Shown here: positions 34,222-42,686 of the stretch, piece by piece
How the letters are laid out: every line of letters begins with the position of its first letter
Position numbering within the stretch: the stretch's first letter is position 1
Assembly (NCBI RefSeq): GCF_003113895.1
Contig: NZ_BDUD01000001.1
Span: 6,250,767 to 6,314,766 of the forward strand
DNA length: 64,000 nucleotides
Reading direction: 5' to 3'
Source: Nostoc commune NIES-4072
GTDB lineage: Bacteria > Cyanobacteriota > Cyanobacteriia > Cyanobacteriales > Nostocaceae
Notes under the pieces: generated by a model
The model's input: the letters and a program-made list of their open reading frames with translations, nothing else
Databases searched by the model: none
Told to the model about the DNA's origin: nothing
Made by a program: the position numbers and the translations under genes

Positions 34222-34650
34222 ATGTTTTTTGGTAATAGTCAACCAGAATCAGGTGATACTAAGTGGCGTCGCCAGTTGGATAAATTTGTGAAAGCAAATC
34301 AGCAGGAATTGGCGGCGCTGTTTTGGGGATTGTGGTTAGCAAATGGTGACAGTCAAGGTACTGTTGGTATTGATTTGCAACCAACGCCGCATTTTGTTTA
34401 TTGTCCGAAAGAGCAGATAGAGAATTTAAATATTAGAGTTGAAAATCGGCTGCAAGAAATTTTGGGAATTGTTGAGAATCACAAGCCGGAAGTGGAGGTT
34501 GTGATGATTGGGATTGGTAAGGGGGAAATTAAGTTAATTCAGTTTGCACCGGAACCAGCGCCACCGATTTGTTTTGAAGAAGTTGGGAAGGATGTGGATG
34601 GGTTGTTGGATGTGCTGGAAGAGAGGATGAGGGAGGAGATTGTTTTTTAA
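34222..34650 (+). CDS. Hypothetical protein
   Basis: A 142-aa protein, not recognised. It is rich in acidic residues; the central part reads VGIDLQPTPHFVYCPKEQIENLN and the C-terminus ends in a charged helix (VLEERMREEIVF). I prefer the ATG at 34222 (MFFGNSQPESG), 27 bp after the ABC exporter, over the TTG at 34198. It is probably in one transcript with the exporter. Confidence 0.6.
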   Translation: MFFGNSQPESGDTKWRRQLDKFVKANQQELAALFWGLWLANGDSQGTVGIDLQPTPHFVYCPKEQIENLNIRVENRLQEILGIVENHKPEVEVVMIGIGKGEIKLIQFAPEPAPPICFEEVGKDVDGLLDVLEERMREEIVF

Positions 34651-34799
34651 CGCAGAGGAACGTAAAGGGAAGCGCAGAGGAGCGCAAAGGAAGATAAGAA
34701 GTCTGCGCTTGTTGTTTAGTTGATTGCTTTGTGGAAATCTGGGTAAGTTAGATTTTGGGCACAATGCCAGATAAGTCAGTCTGAAATCTAATATTGGTA

Positions 34800-35231
34800 T
34801 TACTTACGCACTTGGCCGCTAAATCCGGCTGCTTTAAACTGCTTCAGCTTTAACGGAGTAGGCTGATTCGCAGGTACAGAAATTCTCAATTCAAAATCGC
34901 TAATACCTGGTGGAACCTCAGCAATAGAACCTAAGCGAGTGCGGTTTTGCATTACCGAGTCATTGTTGGCATCATAAATGCGTCCAAAAATATCTGCGTC
35001 GTAGACTGTTTTATAAGTGCCATTTTCTGCTTTGCCAAAGACAAGAAAACAATTAGCAGCCGCGCTACCACTACTGATAACAGCCCCTTGTGCAAGTTCT
35101 GGTGGACAATCTTTATAGGAAACATCAAACAATCTAATCTGTGTCAGTGCTATAGCAGGGGGAATGCTCACCCACGATAGAAAGGTGATGAGACAGGAAA
35201 TGAAAACGACCGTGAGTGAGCGCAAGCGCAT
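34800..35231 (-). CDS. Exported hypothetical protein
   Basis: A 143-aa protein with a signal peptide (LTVVFISCLITFLSWVSIPPAIA). The mature part contains two Cys (YKDCPPELAQG and AANCFLVFG), a pattern that could form one disulfide, and ends with a basic GFSGQVRK. It resembles small exported proteins conserved in cyanobacteria, with no known role. Confidence 0.65.
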   Translation of the reverse strand: MRLRSLTVVFISCLITFLSWVSIPPAIALTQIRLFDVSYKDCPPELAQGAVISSGSAAANCFLVFGKAENGTYKTVYDADIFGRIYDANNDSVMQNRTRLGSIAEVPPGISDFELRISVPANQPTPLKLKQFKAAGFSGQVRK

Positions 35232-35365
35232 AAAAGACTCCGTGACTTAATCTAACAATATGTAACTTATAATCTCAGCTTACCTGAATTTCACTACAAG
35301 GAATTGAAGACTTTAATTTAATGTTTGTAATAATTAGGGAAATACCCCTCAATTGCTATTAACTT

Positions 35366-35977
35366 ATGACTCCAGATGAGATTGAAGCATCTATGCTCGC
35401 AGCCTTTAATGATTGTGATGCAGCAAGCTGTCCTCTCACTGACACGCAGAAACAGATATTACTGCAAGTCGTGGAGCAAATTCAGGGAAATTCTACCTCT
35501 AGAGCATCAGCTATTGCTAATCCCTTAGACGAACTTACCCCAGAGGAGTTAGAAGCATTTTTACAATTTGTTAAGGATGAAGAACAACGCAACCGCACTT
35601 GGAAAGTGCAATTACTCAACGACTGGCTATTGCAAAATGACTCTGGAACAGTACAATTTATTCGGCAACGCTATGGTTTACAGTGGCTCAATCGTGTAGA
35701 GTCATATCATTTTGATAAGTATTCTTATTTTGAGGATGCACTAAAGCTAAGAATAGGCGATCGCATTGAAGTTTCCAATGCACTATGGGAATGGGTGCAA
35801 GAAGATGGGCCTTGTAAGCGCGAATGGTTTCCCTGTATGGTGATCAAGGTCGAGGAAATTAGCAACGGTGATGATACCTCTACTAACTGTGTCGTCCGCT
35901 TCTTCAACGGCTCTGAGTATGAAATTCAAGGCATTTACGAATGGAATCGCTATAACTGGCGCTGGCCGCAGAAATAG
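35366..35977 (+). CDS. Hypothetical protein, cytosolic
   Basis: A 203-aa protein. The N-terminal half is helical and acidic (TPEELEAFLQFVKDEEQRNRTWKVQLLNDWL). The C-terminal half, from about residue 125, is beta-rich and reads like an SH3-like or Tudor-like barrel (RIGDRIEVSNALWEWV, EWFPCMVIKVEEI, CVVRFFNGSEYEI). No named family is recognised with certainty. Confidence 0.65.
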   Translation: MTPDEIEASMLAAFNDCDAASCPLTDTQKQILLQVVEQIQGNSTSRASAIANPLDELTPEELEAFLQFVKDEEQRNRTWKVQLLNDWLLQNDSGTVQFIRQRYGLQWLNRVESYHFDKYSYFEDALKLRIGDRIEVSNALWEWVQEDGPCKREWFPCMVIKVEEISNGDDTSTNCVVRFFNGSEYEIQGIYEWNRYNWRWPQK

Positions 35978-36290
35978 TGAGGAGTTAGGAGTTAGGAGTC
36001 TTTGAACTCCATTAATGAGCCGAATGGCACGCTTATAAAGTGCAAAGGTTTATGTTACCTTGTTCCCAGCCGAACGTATTCTAAGAGGTTCCACTTCTCG
36101 TCAAGCCACTAAAGGCAAAGCAGGAGGCAATACGGTTCAGTTAAAGCTAAAACTCTGTTATCCAAGTCAATTTTTTAACGAACCGCCAAGGCGCAGAGGA
36201 CGCAGAGAGAAGAAAGAGAAGGAAAAAATTACTTAACTAGTTTTGCAAGGATGAGATGTAATGAAAATGTTTAATGAACTTCGACCAATT
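35978..36290. other. Intergenic region with a single copy of a MITE end
   Basis: No gene seen. CAATACGGTTCAGTTAAAG at 36128-36146 matches 17 of 19 bases of the end of the 134-bp element at 56859. A 'CGAACCGCCAAGGCGCAGAGGACGC'-type dispersed repeat follows at about 36179-36205 (written here only in part: CCAAGGCGCAGAGG). Confidence 0.5.
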
Positions 36291-37493
36291 TTATTGCTTA
36301 AACAACGCCCACGCCAAAAACCTCTCAGTATAATATAACGCTAATTGATTGCTCACACCATTGAAAACGGCATCAAAAGCGTGTTCTGCCCAAGGAATTT
36401 CTAGAAAAACCGCAGTATTACCAGAATTATGTAAACGTTCATACATTTGTCTACCAAATCGTGCTTCTACTAAATGATCGCGACTGCCGTAAATTAATAA
36501 AGTTGGTGGTAAAGGGTGCGTCAGATAATTTATCGGTGAAGCAATTTCATATTGATTAGGTAACTCTTCTAAAGAACCACCGAGAAATGCTTTTAAAACA
36601 GCGCGGGTGTTAATAGGATCGGGATTTGGTGGTGTTTTGTATCCCTCCGTTAAATTAACAGGCCCGTAATAGCTCACCACACCACGAATGGGTGGTGCAT
36701 CTGGTTGATAAGCCGCTAACATTGCTAAGTGCGCTCCCGCAGAACGCCCTAAAAGTACCATCCGTTCTGGATCAGCTTCATATTCTGCTGCATGTTTGCG
36801 AATAAAATTTAGGGCTGTACGCACATCATCTAACTGAACTGGAAACCGATATTTAGGTGCATGTCGATAAGCGATCGCAAATACCGTATATCCCTGATGA
36901 GCGATATACTGATTAAACTCGGAATTGGCGTGAGGGTTGCCATATTGCCAAGCTCCACCATAAATTACTACTACTGCTGGATATTTCCCTACCTCTGAGG
37001 GTTGGTAAACTTCCATTTTTAAAGGCACTCCCGCAGGAGAAGCAAAGACAATATCTTTTTGATGACGCGTTTTAGCTAGTGCAATACCCCGGAAGGAATT
37101 AACTAAATCAAAGGGATGCCTTTGCATCTTTACCGTTACTTGGGCTGGAATTTGCTCTAGATAATTTGCTCCCAACCCTTGCTTCATCGCTTTAGCCATC
37201 TGCATTTGAGTTTGTGGGATATTCACTAGCACCCATGCACAAATTAGCAATCCTATTAAGCTGAAAATACAAGCTAAACGTTGTAATTTACGGCGACGGA
37301 TGTAGAAGAAAGCAAGTGATAAAGAGAAAAAATTTAATAACAATAACCAAGGACTGACTTCTGGCGCTCCTACTGCTAGGGTGAGTAAAAACATATTTGG
37401 AGCCGGAAGAAGAATCCAAGAACTGAGAAATAGGCTTGCAAAACTGAGTAATAATACAAGCCATGAGAAAACTATTTTGGGTTTAAGAAACAT
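36291..37493 (-). CDS. Membrane-anchored alpha/beta-hydrolase (esterase/lipase)
   Basis: A 400-aa protein with about four N-terminal membrane segments (to residue about 95) and an extracytoplasmic or cytosolic hydrolase domain. The oxyanion block is VVIYGGAWQYGN (HGG-like), the nucleophile serine is in LLGRSAGAHLAM, the acid is in YGSRDHLVEARF and the catalytic histidine is in WAEHAFD. It belongs to the carboxylesterase/BD-FAE-like group. Substrate unknown. Confidence 0.85.
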   Translation of the reverse strand: MFLKPKIVFSWLVLLLSFASLFLSSWILLPAPNMFLLTLAVGAPEVSPWLLLLNFFSLSLAFFYIRRRKLQRLACIFSLIGLLICAWVLVNIPQTQMQMAKAMKQGLGANYLEQIPAQVTVKMQRHPFDLVNSFRGIALAKTRHQKDIVFASPAGVPLKMEVYQPSEVGKYPAVVVIYGGAWQYGNPHANSEFNQYIAHQGYTVFAIAYRHAPKYRFPVQLDDVRTALNFIRKHAAEYEADPERMVLLGRSAGAHLAMLAAYQPDAPPIRGVVSYYGPVNLTEGYKTPPNPDPINTRAVLKAFLGGSLEELPNQYEIASPINYLTHPLPPTLLIYGSRDHLVEARFGRQMYERLHNSGNTAVFLEIPWAEHAFDAVFNGVSNQLALYYTERFLAWALFKQ

Positions 37494-37647
37494 ATATGAA
37501 TTGACCTAATACATAAATAAATCCCTCATCATCACTCAAACTAAATTGAGAAAAACTTATATATTCCCAACTCAAAGCACTCAGCTATCCACGTCTAATC
37601 GGTAAAATACGTACCCTAGATTGAGCTTGGTCAACAGTGATCAATGC

Positions 37648-37740
37648 TAGGACTTACGCACACTCTACGAATTCTCGGCGCTCTTGGCGTCTTGGCGGTT
37701 CGAGAAATTAAGCTTTTTAGCAATTTTTGCGTAAGTCCTA
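37648..37740. mobile_element. 93-bp MITE, copy 1, inserted in the DUF5615 toxin gene
   Basis: The ends TAGGACTTACGCA (37648-37660) and TGCGTAAGTCCTA (37728-37740) are perfect 13-bp inverted repeats. The flanks AATGC (37643-37647) and AATGC (37741-37745) are a 5-bp target duplication. The element is base-for-base identical to that at 63675-63767. It has no open gene of its own and depends on an unknown transposase. Confidence 0.88.
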
Positions 37741-38054
37741 AATGCGCCTGACTCCAGTAAGGACTGAAACTGGTTCAGGGCTGAAATGACTAACTGTTCG
37801 ATCCTGTTCGGTAAAATATCCTGGGTGCGAACCTGAATGACACTTGGAGTATCAGCACCTGTTGCAGCTAGCAGGGAGCCGAAATCTAAATCATGGGTAA
37901 ATACGATATAACCATTAGTTCTTGCCCACTCCATAATTACCGAATCTTTCTCACGAGGGTCGCCAACACAAGACCAGTGCATAGAGGAGATATTGTACTT
38001 CTCAAAAACCCCAACCCAATCAGGGGAAAGATTCATATCAATCAAAATTTTCAT
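37665..38054 (-). CDS. DUF5615 PIN-like toxin with a MITE-encoded tail
   Basis: A 129-aa protein of the DUF5615 family, PIN-like nucleases paired with DUF433 antitoxins. The N-terminal KILIDMNLSPDW and FTHDLDFGSLLAAT carry the acidic active-site residues. The last about 24 residues, from RTYAKIAKKLN to the stop, are encoded by the inserted MITE. If the element and one AATGC copy are removed, the frame continues as GALITVDQAQSRVRIL-PIRRG and stops at 37585, a normal family C-terminus. It overlaps the antitoxin by 4 bp. Activity after the tail swap is uncertain. Confidence 0.85.
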   Translation of the reverse strand: MKILIDMNLSPDWVGVFEKYNISSMHWSCVGDPREKDSVIMEWARTNGYIVFTHDLDFGSLLAATGADTPSVIQVRTQDILPNRIEQLVISALNQFQSLLESGAFRTYAKIAKKLNFSNRQDAKSAENS

Positions 38055-38281
38055 GCACTTTGGAGCGGGACTTCAATCTCTTCAACTCGCCATGCAGCAT
38101 AGGCAAGCGCTTCATAAATATCGGCTTCTTCGAGGTAAGGATATGCCTTGAGGATGTCGCTATTACTGTGTCCAGATGCCATTAAGCCGACAAGAGTACC
38201 AACGGTAACACGCATTCCACGGATGCAGGGTTTGCCTCCCATCACTTGTGGATTGCGGGTAATTCTGGTGAGATTTTGCAT
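38051..38281 (-). CDS. DUF433 antitoxin
   Basis: A 76-aa DUF433 protein: ITRNPQVMGGKPCIRGMRVTV at the start, then DILKAYPYLEEADIYEALAYA, a winged helix-turn-helix-like pattern. It precedes the DUF5615 gene with a 4-bp overlap, the standard order of this antitoxin-toxin pair, and should bind both the toxin and its promoter. Confidence 0.9.
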   Translation of the reverse strand: MQNLTRITRNPQVMGGKPCIRGMRVTVGTLVGLMASGHSNSDILKAYPYLEEADIYEALAYAAWRVEEIEVPLQSA

Positions 38282-38430
38282 GGCTGTTAAAGAGCGGGAA
38301 CTATTTTATTGGATTGAGAAACCAAAAATGACTGCTTCAATCAAATTCATTATCGAACTTTCTCCACCTTCCAGGCTGACTGACTGCCAATCGAATTTGA
38401 CCTGACAAGCTCAGGATAATTATTTATCCA

Positions 38431-39315
38431 TCAACCTAAACCTAAGTGGTTTTGCAACGCTTCGCGCATCACTTCTACAGGCACTATTTCCTGCTGCAAC
38501 CAAATTTTTAATGCTGCTACTCCTTGTTGAACTAGCATTTCTAATCCATCGATCGCAATTGCACCTTGTTTTTGAGCCTGCTTTAGAAATTGCGTCGGTT
38601 TCGGAATATATATTAAATCGTAAGCGATCGCACCCTTTGGTAAATTCGTTATTTCCTCTACACTCAAAGGCGACTCATTAACCTTGGGATACATACCTAT
38701 AGGGGTTGTGTTTACCAGCAGATTAGCTTGGGGAATTAGCTTTGGCAATTCTTCCCATTGATGAACTTGTAGATTTTCACTTATGGGTGAATTATTCCAA
38801 CTGTTGCCAAATTCCTGTAATCTCTGCACATTACGCCCGACAACATGAATTTTCGCCAAACCTAGTTGGTGACAACCTACTACAACTGCTCTCGCTGCGC
38901 CACCATTGCCTAAAATCACTGCTACCTTTTGACTCCAATCTTGCTGATACGTTGTCTGCAAAGGAGCGATAAATCCTTCTATATCTGTGTTTGTCCCCAC
39001 CCATTGATTATTTTGGCGACTAACAGTATTCACTGCGCCTATAGCTTGAGCAACAGGGGTAATTTCTGACAGCAAAGGCATAATTGCCTGTTTATGAGGT
39101 ATTGTCACATTAAAACCGACAATACCAATAGCTGCGAAACCTGCGATCGCTATTTCTAAATTCTCTGGTGCTATAGGAAAGGGAAGATAAACATAATCTA
39201 ATCCTAAATGAGCGATCGCAGCATTATGCATTGCTGGCGAGAGCGAATGCTCCACCGGATGTCCAATTACCCCTAATAGCTTAGTTTTGCCTGTAATTAA
39301 TCTTTCTTTAGTCAT
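38431..39315 (-). CDS. aroE: Shikimate dehydrogenase
   Basis: A 294-aa enzyme of the shikimate pathway, reducing 3-dehydroshikimate with NADPH. Substrate-site motifs are GHPVEHSLSPAMHNAA and NVTIPHKQAIMPLL (catalytic Lys); the NADP loop is VILGNGGAARAVV; NTTPIGMYP and GLEMLVQQG follow. Length is normal. It is not linked to other aro genes here. Confidence 0.96.
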   Translation of the reverse strand: MTKERLITGKTKLLGVIGHPVEHSLSPAMHNAAIAHLGLDYVYLPFPIAPENLEIAIAGFAAIGIVGFNVTIPHKQAIMPLLSEITPVAQAIGAVNTVSRQNNQWVGTNTDIEGFIAPLQTTYQQDWSQKVAVILGNGGAARAVVVGCHQLGLAKIHVVGRNVQRLQEFGNSWNNSPISENLQVHQWEELPKLIPQANLLVNTTPIGMYPKVNESPLSVEEITNLPKGAIAYDLIYIPKPTQFLKQAQKQGAIAIDGLEMLVQQGVAALKIWLQQEIVPVEVMREALQNHLGLG

Positions 39316-39422
39316 TAGTTATTAGTTATTAGTCATTAGTGATTTCCCCCCAGTTTCCCCTGCTCCCCCACTCCTTGGACTAGCCTACAATTATTAAAAG
39401 CTACTTAACAATTCTTTGAATC

Positions 39423-40361
39423 ATGCAGGCAACTACAGCCCCCTCTACAACCCCAATTCCTGGTAAATATTGGCAGTGGCGCGGGCACAACGTTTACTAC
39501 GTGCGTGTGGGAGAGAAGCAAGCGCAACGTCCGCCCTTGCTTTTGGTACATGGATTTGGTGCTTCCACAGACCACTGGCGCAAGAATATCACAGGATTGT
39601 GTCAAGATTTTGAAGTATTTGCGATCGACCTTTTAGGATTTGGGCGATCGGCAAAACCGAAATTGCAGTATAGTGCCGACTTATGGCGCGACCAACTCCA
39701 TGATTTTATCAGTGAAGTAATTGGTCAAAAAGCAGTATTAGCAGGTAATTCCCTTGGTGGCTATGCTTGCTTGTGTGTCGCAGCACAACGTCCCGACAGT
39801 GCGGCTGGTTTAGTTTTGCTCAATAGTGCAGGGCCTTTTAGCGAAAACCAGGCGACATCTGAGCCGGAAGCTTTACAATCAGAAATTCAGCCTCCCAAAC
39901 AACCCGCTACTTTGCAGAAACTTCTTGGTGACGGCACTAAGTGGATTTTTCAACAACCTTTAGCCCAGTTTTTGTTATTTCAATACGTGCGCCAAGGTTG
40001 GGTAATTCGCCAAACTCTAGAAAAAGTTTATCTTGACAAAAGTGCCATTACAGATCAGTTAGTAGAAGAAATTGCTCGCCCTGCTTACGATCCTGGTGCA
40101 ATGGAAGTATTTGTGTCAGTCTTTAGCACTCCTCAAGGGGAAAAAGTTGATCTGCTACTAAAGCAATTAACTTGTCCATTACTGATGTTGTGGGGAGAAG
40201 CTGACCCTTGGATGAATGCTAGAGAACGTTCCCAGAAGTTTCGTCAATATTATCCTGAACTTAGAGAACATTTCCTAACAGCCGGTCATTGTCCCCATGA
40301 TGAAATACCCGATAAAGTAAACCAACTTTTAGGCGATTGGGTTTTGTCTATTACTAAGTGA
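39423..40361 (+). CDS. Alpha/beta-fold hydrolase
   Basis: A 312-aa cytosolic hydrolase. The oxyanion motif is LLVHGFGAST, the nucleophile is in LAGNSLGGYACL, the acid is in MLWGEADPW and the histidine is in TAGHCPHDEIP. The family includes epoxide hydrolases, haloperoxidases and plant chlorophyll-degrading enzymes; the substrate cannot be assigned. It is divergent from aroE, and a palindrome at 40373-40401 follows. Confidence 0.88.
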   Translation: MQATTAPSTTPIPGKYWQWRGHNVYYVRVGEKQAQRPPLLLVHGFGASTDHWRKNITGLCQDFEVFAIDLLGFGRSAKPKLQYSADLWRDQLHDFISEVIGQKAVLAGNSLGGYACLCVAAQRPDSAAGLVLLNSAGPFSENQATSEPEALQSEIQPPKQPATLQKLLGDGTKWIFQQPLAQFLLFQYVRQGWVIRQTLEKVYLDKSAITDQLVEEIARPAYDPGAMEVFVSVFSTPQGEKVDLLLKQLTCPLLMLWGEADPWMNARERSQKFRQYYPELREHFLTAGHCPHDEIPDKVNQLLGDWVLSITK

Positions 40362-40372
40362 CTACATCTTTG

Positions 40373-40401
40373 GTAAGGGTGCAGCAATGCTGTGCCCTTA
40401 C
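40373..40401 (+). terminator. Palindrome after the hydrolase gene
   Basis: GTAAGGG..CAGCA and TGCTG..CCCTTAC form a nearly perfect 14-bp stem with no loop, 12 bp after the stop codon. It may work as a terminator and resembles the dispersed GTA...TAC palindromes. Confidence 0.5.
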
Positions 40402-40475
40402 AAAATGGTCTATTTGCGTAGTTTACCGCCGTAGGCATCGCCGGATAATTAAGAAAAGCCTGAAACAACGTATTT

Positions 40476-41126
40476 TTATAACAATCCCTGTAATTCGGCG
40501 AATTTTCGCAAACGTGGTAAACACTGGCGCTGATAAAAACTGCTTAATGTCGGAATTGACAGCCCAAATTCTTCAGATAATTCTTTCCAGCTAACTTCTG
40601 GGGGTAAGCGTTTGAGAATTAATACCTGACAATTCACATCTGGACGCCCTTTAATGTAAGTACCGCACAGTTCTCCTTCAGAATCTGTCTTAGCCCATAT
40701 CTCCAAGTCTTCCAGAATGGGAGGTAGTTGGGGGGTAGCAGGGAGGTTATCTACAGGATCAATGGTTTCACTTGTTCCACCCGATGTTGACTGACGAACC
40801 CAAAGAGGGATTGTTATGGCTTGTTCCCGGTTCTGGTTAATGTAAAAGTCTTGTAGTCTCCGTTTTAAGTAAGCATTTAGCCAGGTGATAACACTCCCAT
40901 AGGTGGGGTCATAGGTTTGACCTGTCAAACCTTCACAAACATTACGGCAAAAATACAACCAAGTTTGTTGTAGTGCATCTTGATAATAAGGGGTACTTTC
41001 TCTCCAGAGTCTACTTGCACTCAAGCGAATAATTTGCGTGAGCAGCTTTTGACGCTGAGGACTTCCAGATGGGTGTTCACAGGCTTCGCTAACCAAGTAG
41101 CGTAGCTGTTCATCGAATTGAACCAT
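40476..41126 (-). CDS. Sigma-70-like regulatory protein
   Basis: A 216-aa protein of a cyanobacterial sigma-factor-like family. The N-terminal part contains a region-2-like segment (YYQDALQQTWLYFCRN ... VITWLNAYLKRRLQDFY). The C-terminus has a region-4-like helix-turn-helix (VSWKELSEEFGLSIPTLSSFYQRQ). The linker is long and proline-rich. No anti-sigma gene is adjacent. Whether it binds core polymerase is inferred only. Confidence 0.7.
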   Translation of the reverse strand: MVQFDEQLRYLVSEACEHPSGSPQRQKLLTQIIRLSASRLWRESTPYYQDALQQTWLYFCRNVCEGLTGQTYDPTYGSVITWLNAYLKRRLQDFYINQNREQAITIPLWVRQSTSGGTSETIDPVDNLPATPQLPPILEDLEIWAKTDSEGELCGTYIKGRPDVNCQVLILKRLPPEVSWKELSEEFGLSIPTLSSFYQRQCLPRLRKFAELQGLL

Positions 41127-41294
41127 GAGAATCTTGGCGAAGAAAGCAAGAATATCTTAGTATTGCGTATAACAACAGTCTAAAGAATTTTCGTCAAGAT
41201 TTATTCATTGGGAATGGGGCATGGGGCATTGGGCATTGGTCAATAATCATAGTTCTTCTTCCCCTGTTCCCTCATTCCCCGTTCCCTACTCCTC

Positions 41295-42683
41295 TCAATC
41301 TAATCCAAACCAGGACTGGACATTTTCCAACCAGGTGTATGTGAGGTCTCCAACACTCAGCTTCATTTTTTTGCGAATATCTTGGATATTCCCGTTGGTT
41401 AACCTAGCTAGAGTCTGCGCTTCTTCTTCAAAACGCTTGGGCAAAGACTGTTTGTACTTCTTACCTGCTTCACACTTCAGTTCCCCTTCAAATGGATATT
41501 GCAAAACATAACGCCCTTGGAATAATTCCCGGTTGGCAGTTGATAGGAACATCAAGTCTTCAGGGAATGTGTCGCGGGTGTAGCGGACATGCAGACGGGA
41601 GATGAAGACGTTACTGTTAAAAGGGGGAGGAACAAACCTGCGGATTGGTGTAACCTTAGTTTGCTTAGTTAGAGAATTATCATTTAGCCAAAATACGCCT
41701 GCTTCCGTGAGTTCCTCTTGGGTAAGGGGATCGGCAGAACAAGGATCGCAACTACCCATGTCCCAAGCATATTCCAAAAAGCCGACTCTCTTGCCTTCTT
41801 TGGTGTAAGCGGTTTGGAACAGGGATTTGTAGAATTCACCAAATTCATTTTTGATAAACACGGGAAGATTGACGTTGGAGGGGATTTTCACCGTCCGATA
41901 GTTAGTGATTTGTGCCTCTCCTTGAGGTGAGAGGATATAGACAATTAAATCCTGCTCTGTCGTAGCATTAATCATGCCTAAACGAATTGGCAGCATGAAC
42001 TTGGGTGATTGATAAGAAATTTGTAGCGGACGCAGGAGTTGGTAGCCTGATTCCTCGAATTTATCCAAGTTGACTTTAGCAACAAAGAATTTCATTGAGG
42101 AACGGATATAGGGCTGAAGTAATTGTTTTGCTCCTTGAGGGATTTTGTAGCCATTTTGTGTCAGCCAAGTTTCCAGTCCCCCAGATTCTTTTGCACTGAG
42201 GATCACGATGTCGTATTCGCCCACATTGAAACGCGCTTCTACCGTCACACCCAAACTGCGATCGCTTATCTGAGGTGCCGCCTTATTTATTGCTGCTGTT
42301 TGTACATTTAAAGATAGGCCTCTATTAAATAGTGGTAGCGGGGCACAAGGATCTGGGTCAAAATATTCTACCAATCGCGGTGCACTAAAAGCATCTAGGC
42401 GCTCGATAATGCTGGGTAGGGCAACGCGAACTTGGTCTTTTTGCAGCACCGTTGGTACTGGTACTACGATCGCAAAATCTTTGACTTCCCCTTGATAGTC
42501 ATTTGCCATTGTTAGGACGGTGCGATCGCCATTCCGTGCTATCACTACTTGAGAAGCTTTGTTATACAGCTTCGTATCAGCTTTGGCTACATAAAATCCA
42601 CAAAATGCCCAAGCTGCGGGTGCAAAACAAAATACTGCGACAATTGTCAACAGTAATGGCGTTAAAAAGCGAAAAATCTTCAT
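41295..42683 (-). CDS. DUF2330 exported protein
   Basis: A 462-aa protein with a signal peptide (FLTPLLLTIVAVFCFAPAAWA). The mature N-terminus, FCGFYVAKADTKLYNKASQV and DFAIVVPVPTVL, is the DUF2330 signature. Cysteine pairs occur in DPCAPLPLF and GSCDPCSADPL. It ends about 460 aa in with a soluble tail. It starts 3 bp after the stop of the RnfD-like gene, so the two are one operon. Function unknown. Confidence 0.85.
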   Translation of the reverse strand: MKIFRFLTPLLLTIVAVFCFAPAAWAFCGFYVAKADTKLYNKASQVVIARNGDRTVLTMANDYQGEVKDFAIVVPVPTVLQKDQVRVALPSIIERLDAFSAPRLVEYFDPDPCAPLPLFNRGLSLNVQTAAINKAAPQISDRSLGVTVEARFNVGEYDIVILSAKESGGLETWLTQNGYKIPQGAKQLLQPYIRSSMKFFVAKVNLDKFEESGYQLLRPLQISYQSPKFMLPIRLGMINATTEQDLIVYILSPQGEAQITNYRTVKIPSNVNLPVFIKNEFGEFYKSLFQTAYTKEGKRVGFLEYAWDMGSCDPCSADPLTQEELTEAGVFWLNDNSLTKQTKVTPIRRFVPPPFNSNVFISRLHVRYTRDTFPEDLMFLSTANRELFQGRYVLQYPFEGELKCEAGKKYKQSLPKRFEEEAQTLARLTNGNIQDIRKKMKLSVGDLTYTWLENVQSWFGLD

Positions 42684-42686
42684 TTT

